A stretch of DNA of 64,000 nucleotides, from positions 840,907 through 904,906 of the forward strand of contig NZ_KB913029.1 in NCBI RefSeq assembly GCF_000384115.1, written 5' to 3'. A program made the position numbers and the translations under genes. The stretch is from Sporichthya polymorpha DSM 43042. Lineage in GTDB: Bacteria > Actinomycetota > Actinomycetes > Sporichthyales > Sporichthyaceae. The stretch's first letter is position 1; each line of letters opens with the position of its first letter. Positions 32,720-40,777 of the stretch are shown piece by piece. The notes below the pieces were generated by a model. The model made no database searches and was not told the DNA's origin. It saw only the letters and a list, made by a program, of their open reading frames with translations.

Positions 32720-34288
32720 TCAGATGTTGCGTCCCAGGCCGGCCCAGTAGGGGGCACGGACCTCGCGCTTCGCGACCTTGCCGTAGGTGGTCTTCGGCAG
32801 GGCGGCGACGACGTCGACTCCCTTGGGCTTCTTGTAGCCCGCGAGGTACTGCCCGCTCCACGAGATCAGCTCGGCCGGGTCGAGGGTCGCGCCCCCGGCC
32901 GGCACGACGACGGCGTGGACCGCCTCGCCCCACTTCTCGTGGGGCACGCCGATGACGCAGGCCTCCGCGACCGCCGGGTGCGTGAGAAGCACGTCCTCGA
33001 TCTCGTGCGGGTAGACGTTCAGCCCGCCGGAGATGATGAGGTCCTTGAGCCGGTCGAGGATGAACAGATAGCCGTGTTCATCGACCATCCCCACGTCGCC
33101 GGTGTGCAGCCAACCGCCGGCGAGGGTCTCCGCCGTCGCGTCGGGCCGGTTCCAGTACCCGGCCATCAGTGTCGGGCCGCGCAGGCAGATCTCGCCCGCC
33201 TCGCCGGGCGGCATCTCGTTGCCCTCGGGGTCGAGGATCTTGAGCTCGATGCCGACCCGCACCCGCCCGACGGACCGCTCGCGTCCGTCGCCGTCGTGAA
33301 GTGAGTGCTCGTCACGGGTCAGGACGGTGCCGGACATCGGCGACTCGGTCTGGCCGAAGCACTGCACGAGCACGGGGCCGAGCGCCTTGAGCGCGCGCTT
33401 CTGGTCCTCGCGGTACATCGGGGCGCCGCCGTAGCAGATCCACTGCAGGCTGGAGACGTCCCGGTTCGGCAGGTCCGGGTGCTCGACGATCATCTTGATC
33501 TGCGTCGGGACCAGGAACATCGCCGCGACGCGGTACCGCTCGACCTGCTCCAGGAATAGTGCGGTGTCGAACCCCCAGCGCTGGTGGATGACCTGCGTGC
33601 AGGCCTTCATCGTGAACGCCAGCGAGTTGTGACCGGACCCGTGGGACAGCGGCGCCGCGTGCATGCCGACGTGGGTCTGGTCCATGCGCTCGACGTCGGC
33701 CAGCGTCGTCAGGCACTGGTAGATCAGCACGCGGTGCGTGAGCATCGCGCCCTTGGGCCGGCCGGTCGTGCCGGACGTGTAGGCGATCCAGGCGAGGTCG
33801 TCCTCGGTGACGTCGACGCTCACCAGGGGCGCGCCGGACCGGGCGGCCAGGGTCTGGTCGAGCAACTCGTCCGCGGGCAGCTCGGGACGTCCCGCCCCCG
33901 GGTCGTGGCAGATCACCCGGGCCAGGCCCGGCAGGTCGGGCCGGGCCTTCGCCACGGTCGGCAGGCCCTCGCCGTCGGTGAGCAGGACCGAGGCACCGCT
34001 GTCAGCGAGGTGCCAAGCCAACTCGTCGGCCGTGAAGGTCGCGTTGAGCGGGACGACGACGCCGCCGGCCTTCCACGTGCCGTAGAGCGTCTCCAGAAAC
34101 TCGGGACAGTTGCGCAGGTACAGCGCGACGCGGTCACCGCGTTGGAGGCCCCCCGCGAGCAGGGCCCGCGCCCACGCGTCGGCGCGGGCGCAGGACTCGG
34201 CGTACGTCCGGCTCTCGCCCTCGAAGATGAAGGCAGGATGGTGGGGGTAGCTCCGCGCCGCGTTGGTCAGCAGATCTCCGGTGTTCAA
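32720..34288 (-). CDS. AMP-forming acyl-CoA synthetase (ligase)
   Basis: 522-residue ANL-superfamily enzyme: TTG start, adenylate P-loop YTSGTTGRPKGAML (about residues 170-183), CFGQTESPMSG, the GGWLHTGDVGMVDEHGY hinge region, DRLKDLIISGGLNVYPHEIE and the C-terminal catalytic lysine in PKTTYGKVAKREV. It converts a fatty or aromatic acid to its CoA ester for beta-oxidation by the neighbouring thiolase and others. Substrate chain length cannot be read from sequence. Confidence 0.9.
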   Translation of the reverse strand: MNTGDLLTNAARSYPHHPAFIFEGESRTYAESCARADAWARALLAGGLQRGDRVALYLRNCPEFLETLYGTWKAGGVVVPLNATFTADELAWHLADSGASVLLTDGEGLPTVAKARPDLPGLARVICHDPGAGRPELPADELLDQTLAARSGAPLVSVDVTEDDLAWIAYTSGTTGRPKGAMLTHRVLIYQCLTTLADVERMDQTHVGMHAAPLSHGSGHNSLAFTMKACTQVIHQRWGFDTALFLEQVERYRVAAMFLVPTQIKMIVEHPDLPNRDVSSLQWICYGGAPMYREDQKRALKALGPVLVQCFGQTESPMSGTVLTRDEHSLHDGDGRERSVGRVRVGIELKILDPEGNEMPPGEAGEICLRGPTLMAGYWNRPDATAETLAGGWLHTGDVGMVDEHGYLFILDRLKDLIISGGLNVYPHEIEDVLLTHPAVAEACVIGVPHEKWGEAVHAVVVPAGGATLDPAELISWSGQYLAGYKKPKGVDVVAALPKTTYGKVAKREVRAPYWAGLGRNI

Positions 34289-34300
34289 TCTGACCGCCCC

Positions 34301-34681
34301 TCACGCCAATCCGCGGGCGGCGCGCTCACCCGGGCTGCGCCGGTAGACGTCGCCGTAGGGGCGGACCAGAACCTTGACGCCGTTCTTGATGAAGAACCCG
34401 CGGATGTGGTTCTCCCACTTGGTCGCCTGGGAGTCCGGGAGCTCCTGCGCCCGGACCCACTGCTTGAGCGCCTTGAGCTGCTTGTTGCGCTCGACCGATC
34501 CGGTGGGGACGAGGTCGGTCGTGGTGGCGATCAGCGTGTCGGGATCGACGCCGATGTGCGCGCAGAACTTCTCGAGGATCTCGCACTTCGCCGCGGGGTC
34601 CTCGCGAACCGGCTGGAAGCCGCGCCCGGGCGGTTCCTCCAGCCAGCGCTGCACGGTCTTGTAGTCGCGGAAGTCCGGCAT
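34301..34681 (-). CDS. Conserved hypothetical protein, 126 residues
   Basis: A soluble, mixed alpha/beta protein (MPDFRDYKTVQRWLEEPP ... GVDPDTLIATTTDLVPTG ... FFIKNGVKVLVRPYGD). No membrane segment, no recognised motif. The central helix-turn-helix-like part (ERNKQLKALKQWVRAQEL) recalls the SAM-like N-terminal domain of site-specific recombinases, but no catalytic domain follows, so I do not call it an integrase. It sits 12 bases before the acyl-CoA ligase start and 81 bases after the nitroreductase stop, in the same direction. Confidence 0.6.
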   Translation of the reverse strand: MPDFRDYKTVQRWLEEPPGRGFQPVREDPAAKCEILEKFCAHIGVDPDTLIATTTDLVPTGSVERNKQLKALKQWVRAQELPDSQATKWENHIRGFFIKNGVKVLVRPYGDVYRRSPGERAARGLA

Positions 34682-34724
34682 TCGTACCTACCGATCGGGA
34701 CGTGGACCTGAGGGATCAGGAACA

Positions 34725-34767
34725 ACTGAGTGGGGATGAGCTGCGTGGAGATACGCAGCGACTCAGT
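34725..34767 (-). terminator. Nested hairpin at the nitroreductase stop
   Basis: ACTGAGT (34725-34731) pairs with ACTCAGT (34761-34767) and CTGCGT (34741-34746) with ACGCAG (34753-34758) inside it. The hairpin covers the nitroreductase stop codon and is followed on the minus strand by TTGTTCC. A weak terminator or mRNA end is possible. Confidence 0.45.
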
Positions 34768-35623
34768 CGTCCTGGTCCTCGGGGTAGCCGTACATCCGCG
34801 CGAGGAACATGAGCTCGTCGCGGCGGCCGGGCAGCGGGGCCGGCGCCTGCAGGAGCTTCTCCCGCTCCAGCTTCTCGACGACCTTGGGGTCGCGGCGGAA
34901 CGGCGTCTGCGCGTTGCCCTCGAAGAACGTCGACTCGAACGGCTGACGCGGACGCTGACCGCCGGCCTCGACGCCCTCGGCCGGGTAGCCGACGAGCTGC
35001 ACCCACACCGGGATCCAGTGCTCGGGGACGCCGAGGATCTCCTTGACGCGGGCCTGCTTGTTGGGGCGGGCGATCATGTGCAGGCAGGTGCCGAGCCCGG
35101 CGTTGACGGCCGCCAGGACGGTGACGGCGCAGGCGCCGACGGTCTCGGAGTGGGCGATCGTCGCCGACGCCTCGTGCGGGAGGTCGTGCAGGAGCTCGTG
35201 GATCGCGGCCATGCCGGCGGGGGTCTCGACGGCGCGCTCGATCGCGTCGACGATGCGGGTCTTGGACCAGCCGTAGGCGGTCGGCACCGCGCCGACCTCG
35301 ATCAGCTGCTGGGTGCTGGTGGCGAACGATCCGGGCCGCGCCGCCTCGGGGTCGGCGAAGATGTAGATCCAGACCGGGGCCTGGACGTGCGCACCCTGCC
35401 AGTTGTCCGCCTGCAGGAGTTCCTCGCGGATGTCCGGGTCGAGCTCGTCGCGCCACACCACGACCGCGCGCCACGGCTGCAGGTTGCCGGGACACGTCGT
35501 CCAGCGCATGACCTCCAGGATTTCCTGGACCTTCTCGCGCTCGACCGGCTGGTACGTCTTGAACCAGCGCGTGCTGCGCCGGGTGCCGACGACCTCGAGG
35601 AACTCCATCTCCGTGACCTCCAT
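34763..35623 (-). CDS. Nitroreductase family protein
   Basis: 286-residue FMN-dependent nitroreductase-fold protein. RRSTRWFKTYQPVEREKVQEIL at the N-terminus is the family opening, then WTTCPGNLQPWRAVVVW and, in the second half, GLGTCLHMIARPN with CGVPEH-type spacing (ILGVPEHWIPVWVQLVGYP). Likely reduces nitro or quinone groups, or acts as a flavin dehydrogenase, using NAD(P)H. ATG at 35623. It begins the ligase/thiolase run; a TTGGAG-CGCC-CTCCAA inverted repeat lies 94 bases upstream. Confidence 0.85.
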   Translation of the reverse strand: MEVTEMEFLEVVGTRRSTRWFKTYQPVEREKVQEILEVMRWTTCPGNLQPWRAVVVWRDELDPDIREELLQADNWQGAHVQAPVWIYIFADPEAARPGSFATSTQQLIEVGAVPTAYGWSKTRIVDAIERAVETPAGMAAIHELLHDLPHEASATIAHSETVGACAVTVLAAVNAGLGTCLHMIARPNKQARVKEILGVPEHWIPVWVQLVGYPAEGVEAGGQRPRQPFESTFFEGNAQTPFRRDPKVVEKLEREKLLQAPAPLPGRRDELMFLARMYGYPEDQDD

Positions 35624-35716
35624 TGGTCCTGCGGGGGGTGTGGCTCGCTGTCCGCAACTGTCGCGAACGGCGACCTCCGGAACAATGGAGCCGACTACGA
35701 ACCCCGAACCCCCGAT

Positions 35717-35732
35717 TTGGAGCGCCCTCCAA
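35717..35732. promoter_or_regulatory. Operator-like inverted repeat
   Basis: TTGGAG-CGCC-CTCCAA, 6-bp arms with a 4-bp spacer, in the 124-bp gap between the VWA gene and the nitroreductase gene. Placement upstream of the nitroreductase start suggests a repressor site; no regulator is identified. Confidence 0.4.
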
Positions 35733-35747
35733 GCACCTGAGGATGTC

Positions 35748-36545
35748 TCAGCGGTCGAGGAGGGAGAGGAGCGCGGCGGGGGCGTCGGACGACCCGGACA
35801 TCGGGGCCCACCGGGCGCCGGAGCGCGCCGCGAGGTCCTCGGCCTGCTCGCAGCCCTCGGCCGGGGCGAGGATGACGAGCTCCGGGACGCGGGACGCGAC
35901 CGGGATCGGGTCCTCGTCGTCGGTGGCGCGGCAGTCCGAGAGCAGGACGACGACCCGACGGGACGCGCGGGAGCGCTCGAGTTCGTCGGTGGCCGCCCGG
36001 AGCGCGGTCGCCAGGGCGGTGACGCCGTGCCCGCGCAACCCGAGGATCGCGTCGACCACGGTCTGCGGAGCGGCTGGGGCGTCGATCGCCTTGAGCACCG
36101 AGACCTCGCGCGCGAAGGAGAGGACGGCGTACTCCCCCGGGGCCCGCAGCGCGCACGCGGCCGCGGTGAGGGCGGCCGCCGCGAGCCGTTCGCCGCCCAT
36201 CGACCCGGACGCGTCGACGAGCAGGCACAGCGCGAGCTCGGGACGCGACCACGTCCGCGCGGTCAGGTCACCGAGGTGCGGCGGGCGCCGCAAGGCCTTG
36301 GCGTCGACCACGGCCGGCATCGACGCGTCGAGGTCGAGGTCCCCGCCGCGGTCGGCCGGGACGTTGCGCAGCTTGCCGATGCCGCGCGCCTTCGGCGGCC
36401 CGGTCCGGACGCGGTCGAGCACGATGCGCCCGGCGAGTTGCCGCGCGGCGGCGCGGAGCTTCTCGTCGGTCGCCCGCGCCATCTCGGCGAGCAGCGCGAG
36501 GGTGGCGTCCGGGTCGGCGGCCATGGCGTCCTCGGCCGCCTTCAC
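35748..36545 (-). CDS. VWA-domain protein paired with MoxR ATPase
   Basis: 265 residues from GTG at 36545, with the MIDAS metal site DASGS in LLVDASGSMGGERL and VVLLSDCRATDDEDP later. Same-frame coding continues upstream to about 36698 (TIGRNQLANRSRFAELS), where no ATG/GTG/TTG exists, so the true protein is probably near 315 residues with a CTG or non-standard start, or the frame is broken there. MoxR-VWA pairs act as metal-cofactor or enzyme-assembly chaperones. Here it follows MoxR and the NDMA-type alcohol dehydrogenase in one direction. Confidence 0.7.
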   Translation of the reverse strand: MKAAEDAMAADPDATLALLAEMARATDEKLRAAARQLAGRIVLDRVRTGPPKARGIGKLRNVPADRGGDLDLDASMPAVVDAKALRRPPHLGDLTARTWSRPELALCLLVDASGSMGGERLAAAALTAAACALRAPGEYAVLSFAREVSVLKAIDAPAAPQTVVDAILGLRGHGVTALATALRAATDELERSRASRRVVVLLSDCRATDDEDPIPVASRVPELVILAPAEGCEQAEDLAARSGARWAPMSGSSDAPAALLSLLDR

Positions 36546-36694
36546 GTCGAGGACGCCGACCTCCGGGGACAGCTCGGCGAACCGCGACCGGTTCGCGAGC
36601 TGGTTGCGACCGATCGTGCGGTCACCGGGGCCGGGGCGCGGCCGCCGTTTCGGGGCTCCCCCGGGAGCCGGGTCGCCCGCCGGCGAGGGCGGGC

Positions 36695-37579
36695 TCAGGC
36701 TCCCCCCGGGTCATCACCCCCGGCGTCCTCCCGCGGCTCGGCCCCGAACACGGCGACGTAGAGCTCGCGCACGACGTCCTCGGGCGCGCGGCCGATCGAC
36801 TCGGCCAGCCGGATCCGGCCCGACAGGGCGACGAGCGCCGCGTCGAGGCCGACCGTCCAGTTCTCGGGGTCGACCCCGCGCCGGCCGGCCAACGCACCGG
36901 CCAGCCGGGACATGTCGATCGCCCCGCGCACCGACGAGCCCACCCGGATCTCCGGGTGCTCCCGGGTCCGGCGGACGAGGTCGACGACCTTGGACCGCCA
37001 GACCGCGCTGCCGCCCGGCGCCCGCAACGCGACGATCTCGAACTCGTCGCCGGCGTCCTGGTAGCCCATCGTGATCCGGCAGACCCGGTCGTAGATCGCC
37101 GACGAGATGCGTGCGGTGCCGACGGCGTCGAACGGGTTCATCGCGGCGACGAGCCGGAAGCCCTCCGCCGCGACGATGCGCCCGTACCGCGGGACGGTCA
37201 GCTCGCCCTCGCTCATCACCGTGATGAGGACGTTGAGCGTCTCCTCCGGGATGCGGTTGGTCTCCTCGACATAGAGGAGCGCCCCCGCCCGCAGGGCCTC
37301 GGCCAGCGGGCCGTCGACGAAGGTCTCCGGCCCGTAGCCGCGCTCCAGCACCAGCGCGGGGTCGAAGTGCCCGACCAACCGAGCCGGCGTCAGTTCCGCG
37401 TTGCCCTCGACGAAGACGAACCCGGTCTTCTCGGCCTCCGCCACCGCGCGCAGCAGCGTGGTCTTTCCGGTTCCGGGCGGGCCCTCGAGGAGCACGTGCG
37501 CCCCCGCGTCCAGCGCGGCGACGAGCAGCTCGACCTCGCGGGCCCGCCCGATGACGTTGCCAGGTGACTCCTCGGTCAA
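36695..37579 (-). CDS. MoxR-family AAA+ ATPase
   Basis: 294-residue AAA+ ATPase of the MoxR/RavA group. Walker A is LLEGPPGTGKTT (about 31-42), Walker B/sensor are LLYVEETNRIPEETLN and LVAAMNPFDAVGT, and the C-terminal helical lid ends GLDAALVALSGRIRLAESIGR. Start is TTG at 37579, only 5 bases after the alcohol dehydrogenase stop. With the adjacent VWA protein it probably forms a chaperone for a metal- or cofactor-containing dehydrogenase; the alcohol dehydrogenase is the natural candidate client, by inference. Confidence 0.85.
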   Translation of the reverse strand: MTEESPGNVIGRAREVELLVAALDAGAHVLLEGPPGTGKTTLLRAVAEAEKTGFVFVEGNAELTPARLVGHFDPALVLERGYGPETFVDGPLAEALRAGALLYVEETNRIPEETLNVLITVMSEGELTVPRYGRIVAAEGFRLVAAMNPFDAVGTARISSAIYDRVCRITMGYQDAGDEFEIVALRAPGGSAVWRSKVVDLVRRTREHPEIRVGSSVRGAIDMSRLAGALAGRRGVDPENWTVGLDAALVALSGRIRLAESIGRAPEDVVRELYVAVFGAEPREDAGGDDPGGA

Positions 37580-37584
37580 GGAGA

Positions 37585-38700
37585 TCAGTGCTCGTGAACG
37601 ATCACGCCGCGGACGTTCTTGCCGGCGAGGAGGTCGTCGTAGCCCTCGTTGACCTCTTCCAGCTTGTAGGTCCGGGTGATGATCTCGTCGAGCTTGAGGT
37701 CACCGCTCTGGTACAGCCCGAGGATCTTCGGGATGTCGGTGGTCGGATTGCAGTCACCGAACAGCGAGCCCTGGACCGTCTTGCGGAACAGCGTCATCAG
37801 CGCGGACGGGATCACGACGTTGTTCAGGTCGAGCTTGTTCAGACCGGTGAGAACGACCTTGCCGCCCTTGCTGATCGTGTGGAACGTCGTCGTGACCTGA
37901 GCTTCCGTCACCAGGTCGGTGGTGATGATGCCCTTGTCGGCGCCCACACCCCGGGTGAGCTCCATCGCGAGCTCCATGGCCTCCTCGGAGGTCGCGACCG
38001 CGTGGGTGGCGCCGAGCTCGAGGGCCTTCTCCCGCTTGTTCTCCAGCGGGTCGACGGCGATGACGTTCTTCGCGCCGGCGTAGCGGGCGCCCTGCACGGC
38101 GTTGATGCCGATGCCGCCCACGCCGACGACCAGGATCGTGTCGCCGGGCTGCGTGTCGGCCGTGTTCACAGCCGATCCCCAGCCGGTGGGGACGCCGCAG
38201 CCGACGAGCACGGCCTTGTCCAGCGGCAGGTCCGCGTCGACCGCGACCACGGAGTTCTGGTGGATGGTGCCGTACTGGCTGAACGTGCCGATCATGCACA
38301 TCGCGCCGTACTCGCCGCGCGGACCGGTGTTCGGGAACGGCCGGGGGCCGGGCAGGTTGCCCTCGAGGATCGTCGCGCCCATGTCGCAGATCGACTGGCG
38401 ACCGGTCGCGCACCAGCGGCAGTGGCCGCAGTTCGGGATGAACGAGCAGACGACCTTGTCACCCGGCTTGACGCGGGTGACGCCGGCACCGACCTCCTCG
38501 ATGATCCCGGCGCCCTCGTGCCCGAGCACGATCGGCGTCCGGCAGGGGAGGTCACCGTGGGCCACGTGGATGTCGGAGTGGCACAGGCCGGCGTGGGTGT
38601 AGCGGATCAGGACCTCGCCCTCACGGGGGCCGTCCAGGTCCAACTCCTCGATCTCGATCGGCTTGCCGGGTTCGTAGACGACGGCGGCCTTGGTCTTCAC
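37585..38700 (-). CDS. NDMA-dependent, mycofactocin-coupled alcohol dehydrogenase
   Basis: 371-residue zinc alcohol dehydrogenase of the nicotinoprotein (NDMA-dependent) class, which keeps its NAD bound and passes electrons to mycofactocin. Catalytic zinc residues lie in GLCHSDIHV and GHEGAG; the structural zinc lobe is CGHCRWCATGRQSIC; the Rossmann loop is VVGVGGIGINAVQGARYAGA. The start is GTG at 38700 with GGAGGTG upstream. It is 16 kb from the mft operon. Together they supply a cofactor-dependent alcohol oxidation system. A 14-bp tandem repeat sits in its upstream region. Confidence 0.93.
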   Translation of the reverse strand: MKTKAAVVYEPGKPIEIEELDLDGPREGEVLIRYTHAGLCHSDIHVAHGDLPCRTPIVLGHEGAGIIEEVGAGVTRVKPGDKVVCSFIPNCGHCRWCATGRQSICDMGATILEGNLPGPRPFPNTGPRGEYGAMCMIGTFSQYGTIHQNSVVAVDADLPLDKAVLVGCGVPTGWGSAVNTADTQPGDTILVVGVGGIGINAVQGARYAGAKNVIAVDPLENKREKALELGATHAVATSEEAMELAMELTRGVGADKGIITTDLVTEAQVTTTFHTISKGGKVVLTGLNKLDLNNVVIPSALMTLFRKTVQGSLFGDCNPTTDIPKILGLYQSGDLKLDEIITRTYKLEEVNEGYDDLLAGKNVRGVIVHEH

Positions 38701-38723
38701 AGGCGGGACACCTCCACTGCGTT

Positions 38724-38768
38724 GTGGGACTGCTGGGTGGGACTGCTGGGTGGTACTGGGACTGGGTT
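38724..38768. repeat. 14-bp tandem repeat upstream of the NDMA-ADH
   Basis: GGGACTGCTGGGTG occurs twice in tandem and degenerates into GGTACTGGGACTGGG. It lies 24-68 bases upstream of the ADH start on the minus strand, in the likely promoter/leader. Confidence 0.65.
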
Positions 38769-38916
38769 GTGGTGCAGCTCATAGTCGGGACATCGTGACC
38801 CTATGCAGCGAACGCGGCGGTGGGAACGGTCCCCGCCACACGACCGTTCCCGGAGCGAGCGCCACCGGACGAACCCGGCGTGTCCAGACCAATCCCAGGC
38901 CGAGTTGACCGTTTTT

Positions 38917-38955
38917 TTCGCTTCACGTTTCTGTGAACAAAGGGAGTGAAGCGAA
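38917..38955. promoter_or_regulatory. Nested inverted repeat, candidate operator
   Basis: TTCGCTTCAC (38917-38926) pairs with GTGAAGCGAA (38946-38955), and TTCAC-N6-GTGAA (38922-38937) lies inside it. The 10-bp outer arms are perfect with a 19-base spacer. It is preceded by a run of seven T. Site is 45-85 bases upstream of the binding-protein start at 39001. Regulator unknown. Confidence 0.5.
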
Positions 38956-39000
38956 TAGTGTTCAAATCGGTACGAGCTGTAGTGCGATAGGAGCGGCGGA

Positions 39001-40659
39001 ATGCGACGAATGATGCGGAGCCGGAGGTTCGCGGGCCTCGCGGCAGGCATGTCGGCCGTACTCGCCCTGAGTGCGTGCAGTGACGGGGGCGGCAGCGGCG
39101 CCGAGGGCGACGACGACACGATCACCGTCCGTGGCTGCACGCCGTCGTTCCCGCTGACGCCGGCGGCGACCAGCTCGACCTGCGGGCTGAACATCCTCAA
39201 CGCGGTGACGGCGCGGCTGGTGCACTACGCCAGCAACGGCGAGGCACGCACGGACCTCGCGGAGTCGATCAGCACCGACGACGCGAAGACCTGGACGGTG
39301 CGCATCCGGGAGAACGCCACGTTCTCCGACGGCACCCCGGTGACCGCGGCGAGCTTCGTCGACGCGTGGAACTACGCCGCGTACGGGCCGAACAACTCGC
39401 CCAACGCGAACCTGTTCTCGCCGATCGTCGGCTACGAGTCGGTCCACCCGCTCGACCCGGACGGCGAGGAGGGCCTCGGCCAGGCGCCGCCGCCGAGCTC
39501 GACGCAGCTGTCGGGTCTGACGATCGCGGACGACCGGACCTTCACGATCGCGCTGCGTGAGGCGGACGCGACGTTCCCGCAGCGCCTGGGCCTGGTCGCC
39601 TTCGCCCCGCTGCCCGCGTCGTTCTTCACCGACGCCGGCCAGGAGTTCTCCGAGGAGCCGATCGGCGCCGGGCCGTTCACGCTCAGCGAGTGGGACCACG
39701 GCGACCGGATCGTGCTCGAGGCCTGGGACGACTACAGCGGTCCGTCCCGCGCGAAGGTCAAGAACGTGATCTTCAAGATGTACGACAACAGCGAGGCGGC
39801 CTACAACGACGTCGTCGCGAACACCCTCGACGTCACCGACGTCATCCCGGCCGGCGCCCGTGAGGACGAGCGCTACCAGGACGACCTCGACGACCGCTGG
39901 GTCGCGAGCCCGTACGGCCAGATCCAGGTGCTCCGCTTCCCGGACGAGGACGAGGACCGCACCTACCGGTCCGAGCGCCTCAAGCGCGCGATCTCGATGG
40001 CGCTCGACCGCAGCGAGCTCGTGAAGCTCGCCCCGGGCGAGTTCCTGGTCCCGGCCACCGGCTGGACCCCGCCGGGTGTCGCGGGCTACGAGGAGAACCG
40101 GTGCGGCCGGACCTGCCTCTACGACCGCGACGACGCCCGCGACGAGCGCAACCGCGCGGGTGGCTACGACGGCACGATCCGCATCACCTACGACGCCGAG
40201 ACCCCGACCGTCTCGAACCCGTCGATGTGGACCGAGGTCTGCCGTCAGATCGAGCGCGCGCTCAACGAGCCGTGCGAGGTCACGCCGGCGTCGGCGCAGC
40301 GGTTCCAGGACCTCATGACCGATGAGGAGACCGACGACCTGCTGGTCATCGACAAGACGATGGCCTACCCGTCGATCGACGACTTCCTGGTGCCGATGTA
40401 CTCCCGCAACGGTGTCGCAAACTGGGTGGACTACCGGTACACCCGCTTCAACGACGAGCTGAGCCGGGCGGCCTCGCGGCCGAACCTGGACGAGGCCTTC
40501 GACACCTACGCGGACGCTGAGGCCCTGCTGGTCAACGACATGCCGTCGGTGCCGCTCTGGTACACGAACTCGCTCGCCGGGTTCTCGGACCGGGTCACCG
40601 GGGTCAAGCTCGACATCTTCGGGCTGTACGACCTGACCGGGATCGCCGTGACCCGCTGA
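39001..40659 (+). CDS. Peptide/nickel-type ABC substrate-binding lipoprotein
   Basis: 552-residue extracytoplasmic binding protein of family 5 (OppA/DppA type). The signal peptide ends in ALSAC; the mature part starts with an aspartate-rich stretch and contains the family pattern LAESISTDDAKTWTVRIRENATFSDGTPVTAASFVDAWNYA and SERLKRAISMALDRSELVK. It ends LFGLYDLTG-like (DIFGLYDLTGIAVTR). ATG start; GGAGCGG-type ribosome site. No permease or ATPase gene adjoins it. A perfect intrinsic terminator follows at 40688-40717. Confidence 0.9.
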   Translation: MRRMMRSRRFAGLAAGMSAVLALSACSDGGGSGAEGDDDTITVRGCTPSFPLTPAATSSTCGLNILNAVTARLVHYASNGEARTDLAESISTDDAKTWTVRIRENATFSDGTPVTAASFVDAWNYAAYGPNNSPNANLFSPIVGYESVHPLDPDGEEGLGQAPPPSSTQLSGLTIADDRTFTIALREADATFPQRLGLVAFAPLPASFFTDAGQEFSEEPIGAGPFTLSEWDHGDRIVLEAWDDYSGPSRAKVKNVIFKMYDNSEAAYNDVVANTLDVTDVIPAGAREDERYQDDLDDRWVASPYGQIQVLRFPDEDEDRTYRSERLKRAISMALDRSELVKLAPGEFLVPATGWTPPGVAGYEENRCGRTCLYDRDDARDERNRAGGYDGTIRITYDAETPTVSNPSMWTEVCRQIERALNEPCEVTPASAQRFQDLMTDEETDDLLVIDKTMAYPSIDDFLVPMYSRNGVANWVDYRYTRFNDELSRAASRPNLDEAFDTYADAEALLVNDMPSVPLWYTNSLAGFSDRVTGVKLDIFGLYDLTGIAVTR

Positions 40660-40687
40660 CCTGCGGAGTACGTTTTCTCGACCCCGA

Positions 40688-40725
40688 GGTGGGCTGCGCC
40701 GAGTGGCGCAGCCCACCTTGTCGTT
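40688..40725 (+). terminator. Intrinsic terminator after the peptide-type binding protein
   Basis: GGTGGGCTGCGCC-GAGT-GGCGCAGCCCACC, a perfect 13-bp stem with 4-base loop, followed by TTGTCGTTT. Begins 29 bases after the stop. Confidence 0.85.
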
Positions 40726-40777
40726 TCCGGGGACCTCGAGCGATTATTTGGGCGTCAAAATATTCACCCGGTGAGAC

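Larger units (their letters stand above)
38701..39000. other. 300-bp divergent region between the ADH and the peptide-type binding protein
   Basis: Contains the tandem GGGACTGCTGGGTG units (38724-38768), an oligo-T run (38912-38918) and the nested inverted repeat at 38917-38955 listed separately. Promoters for both flanking genes should be here. No gene was found. Confidence 0.6.

Noticed and set aside
34301-34681. Phage or mobile-element integrase
   Set aside because: Only a weak resemblance to a SAM-like N-domain; no catalytic Arg/His/Tyr residues and no attachment site seen.
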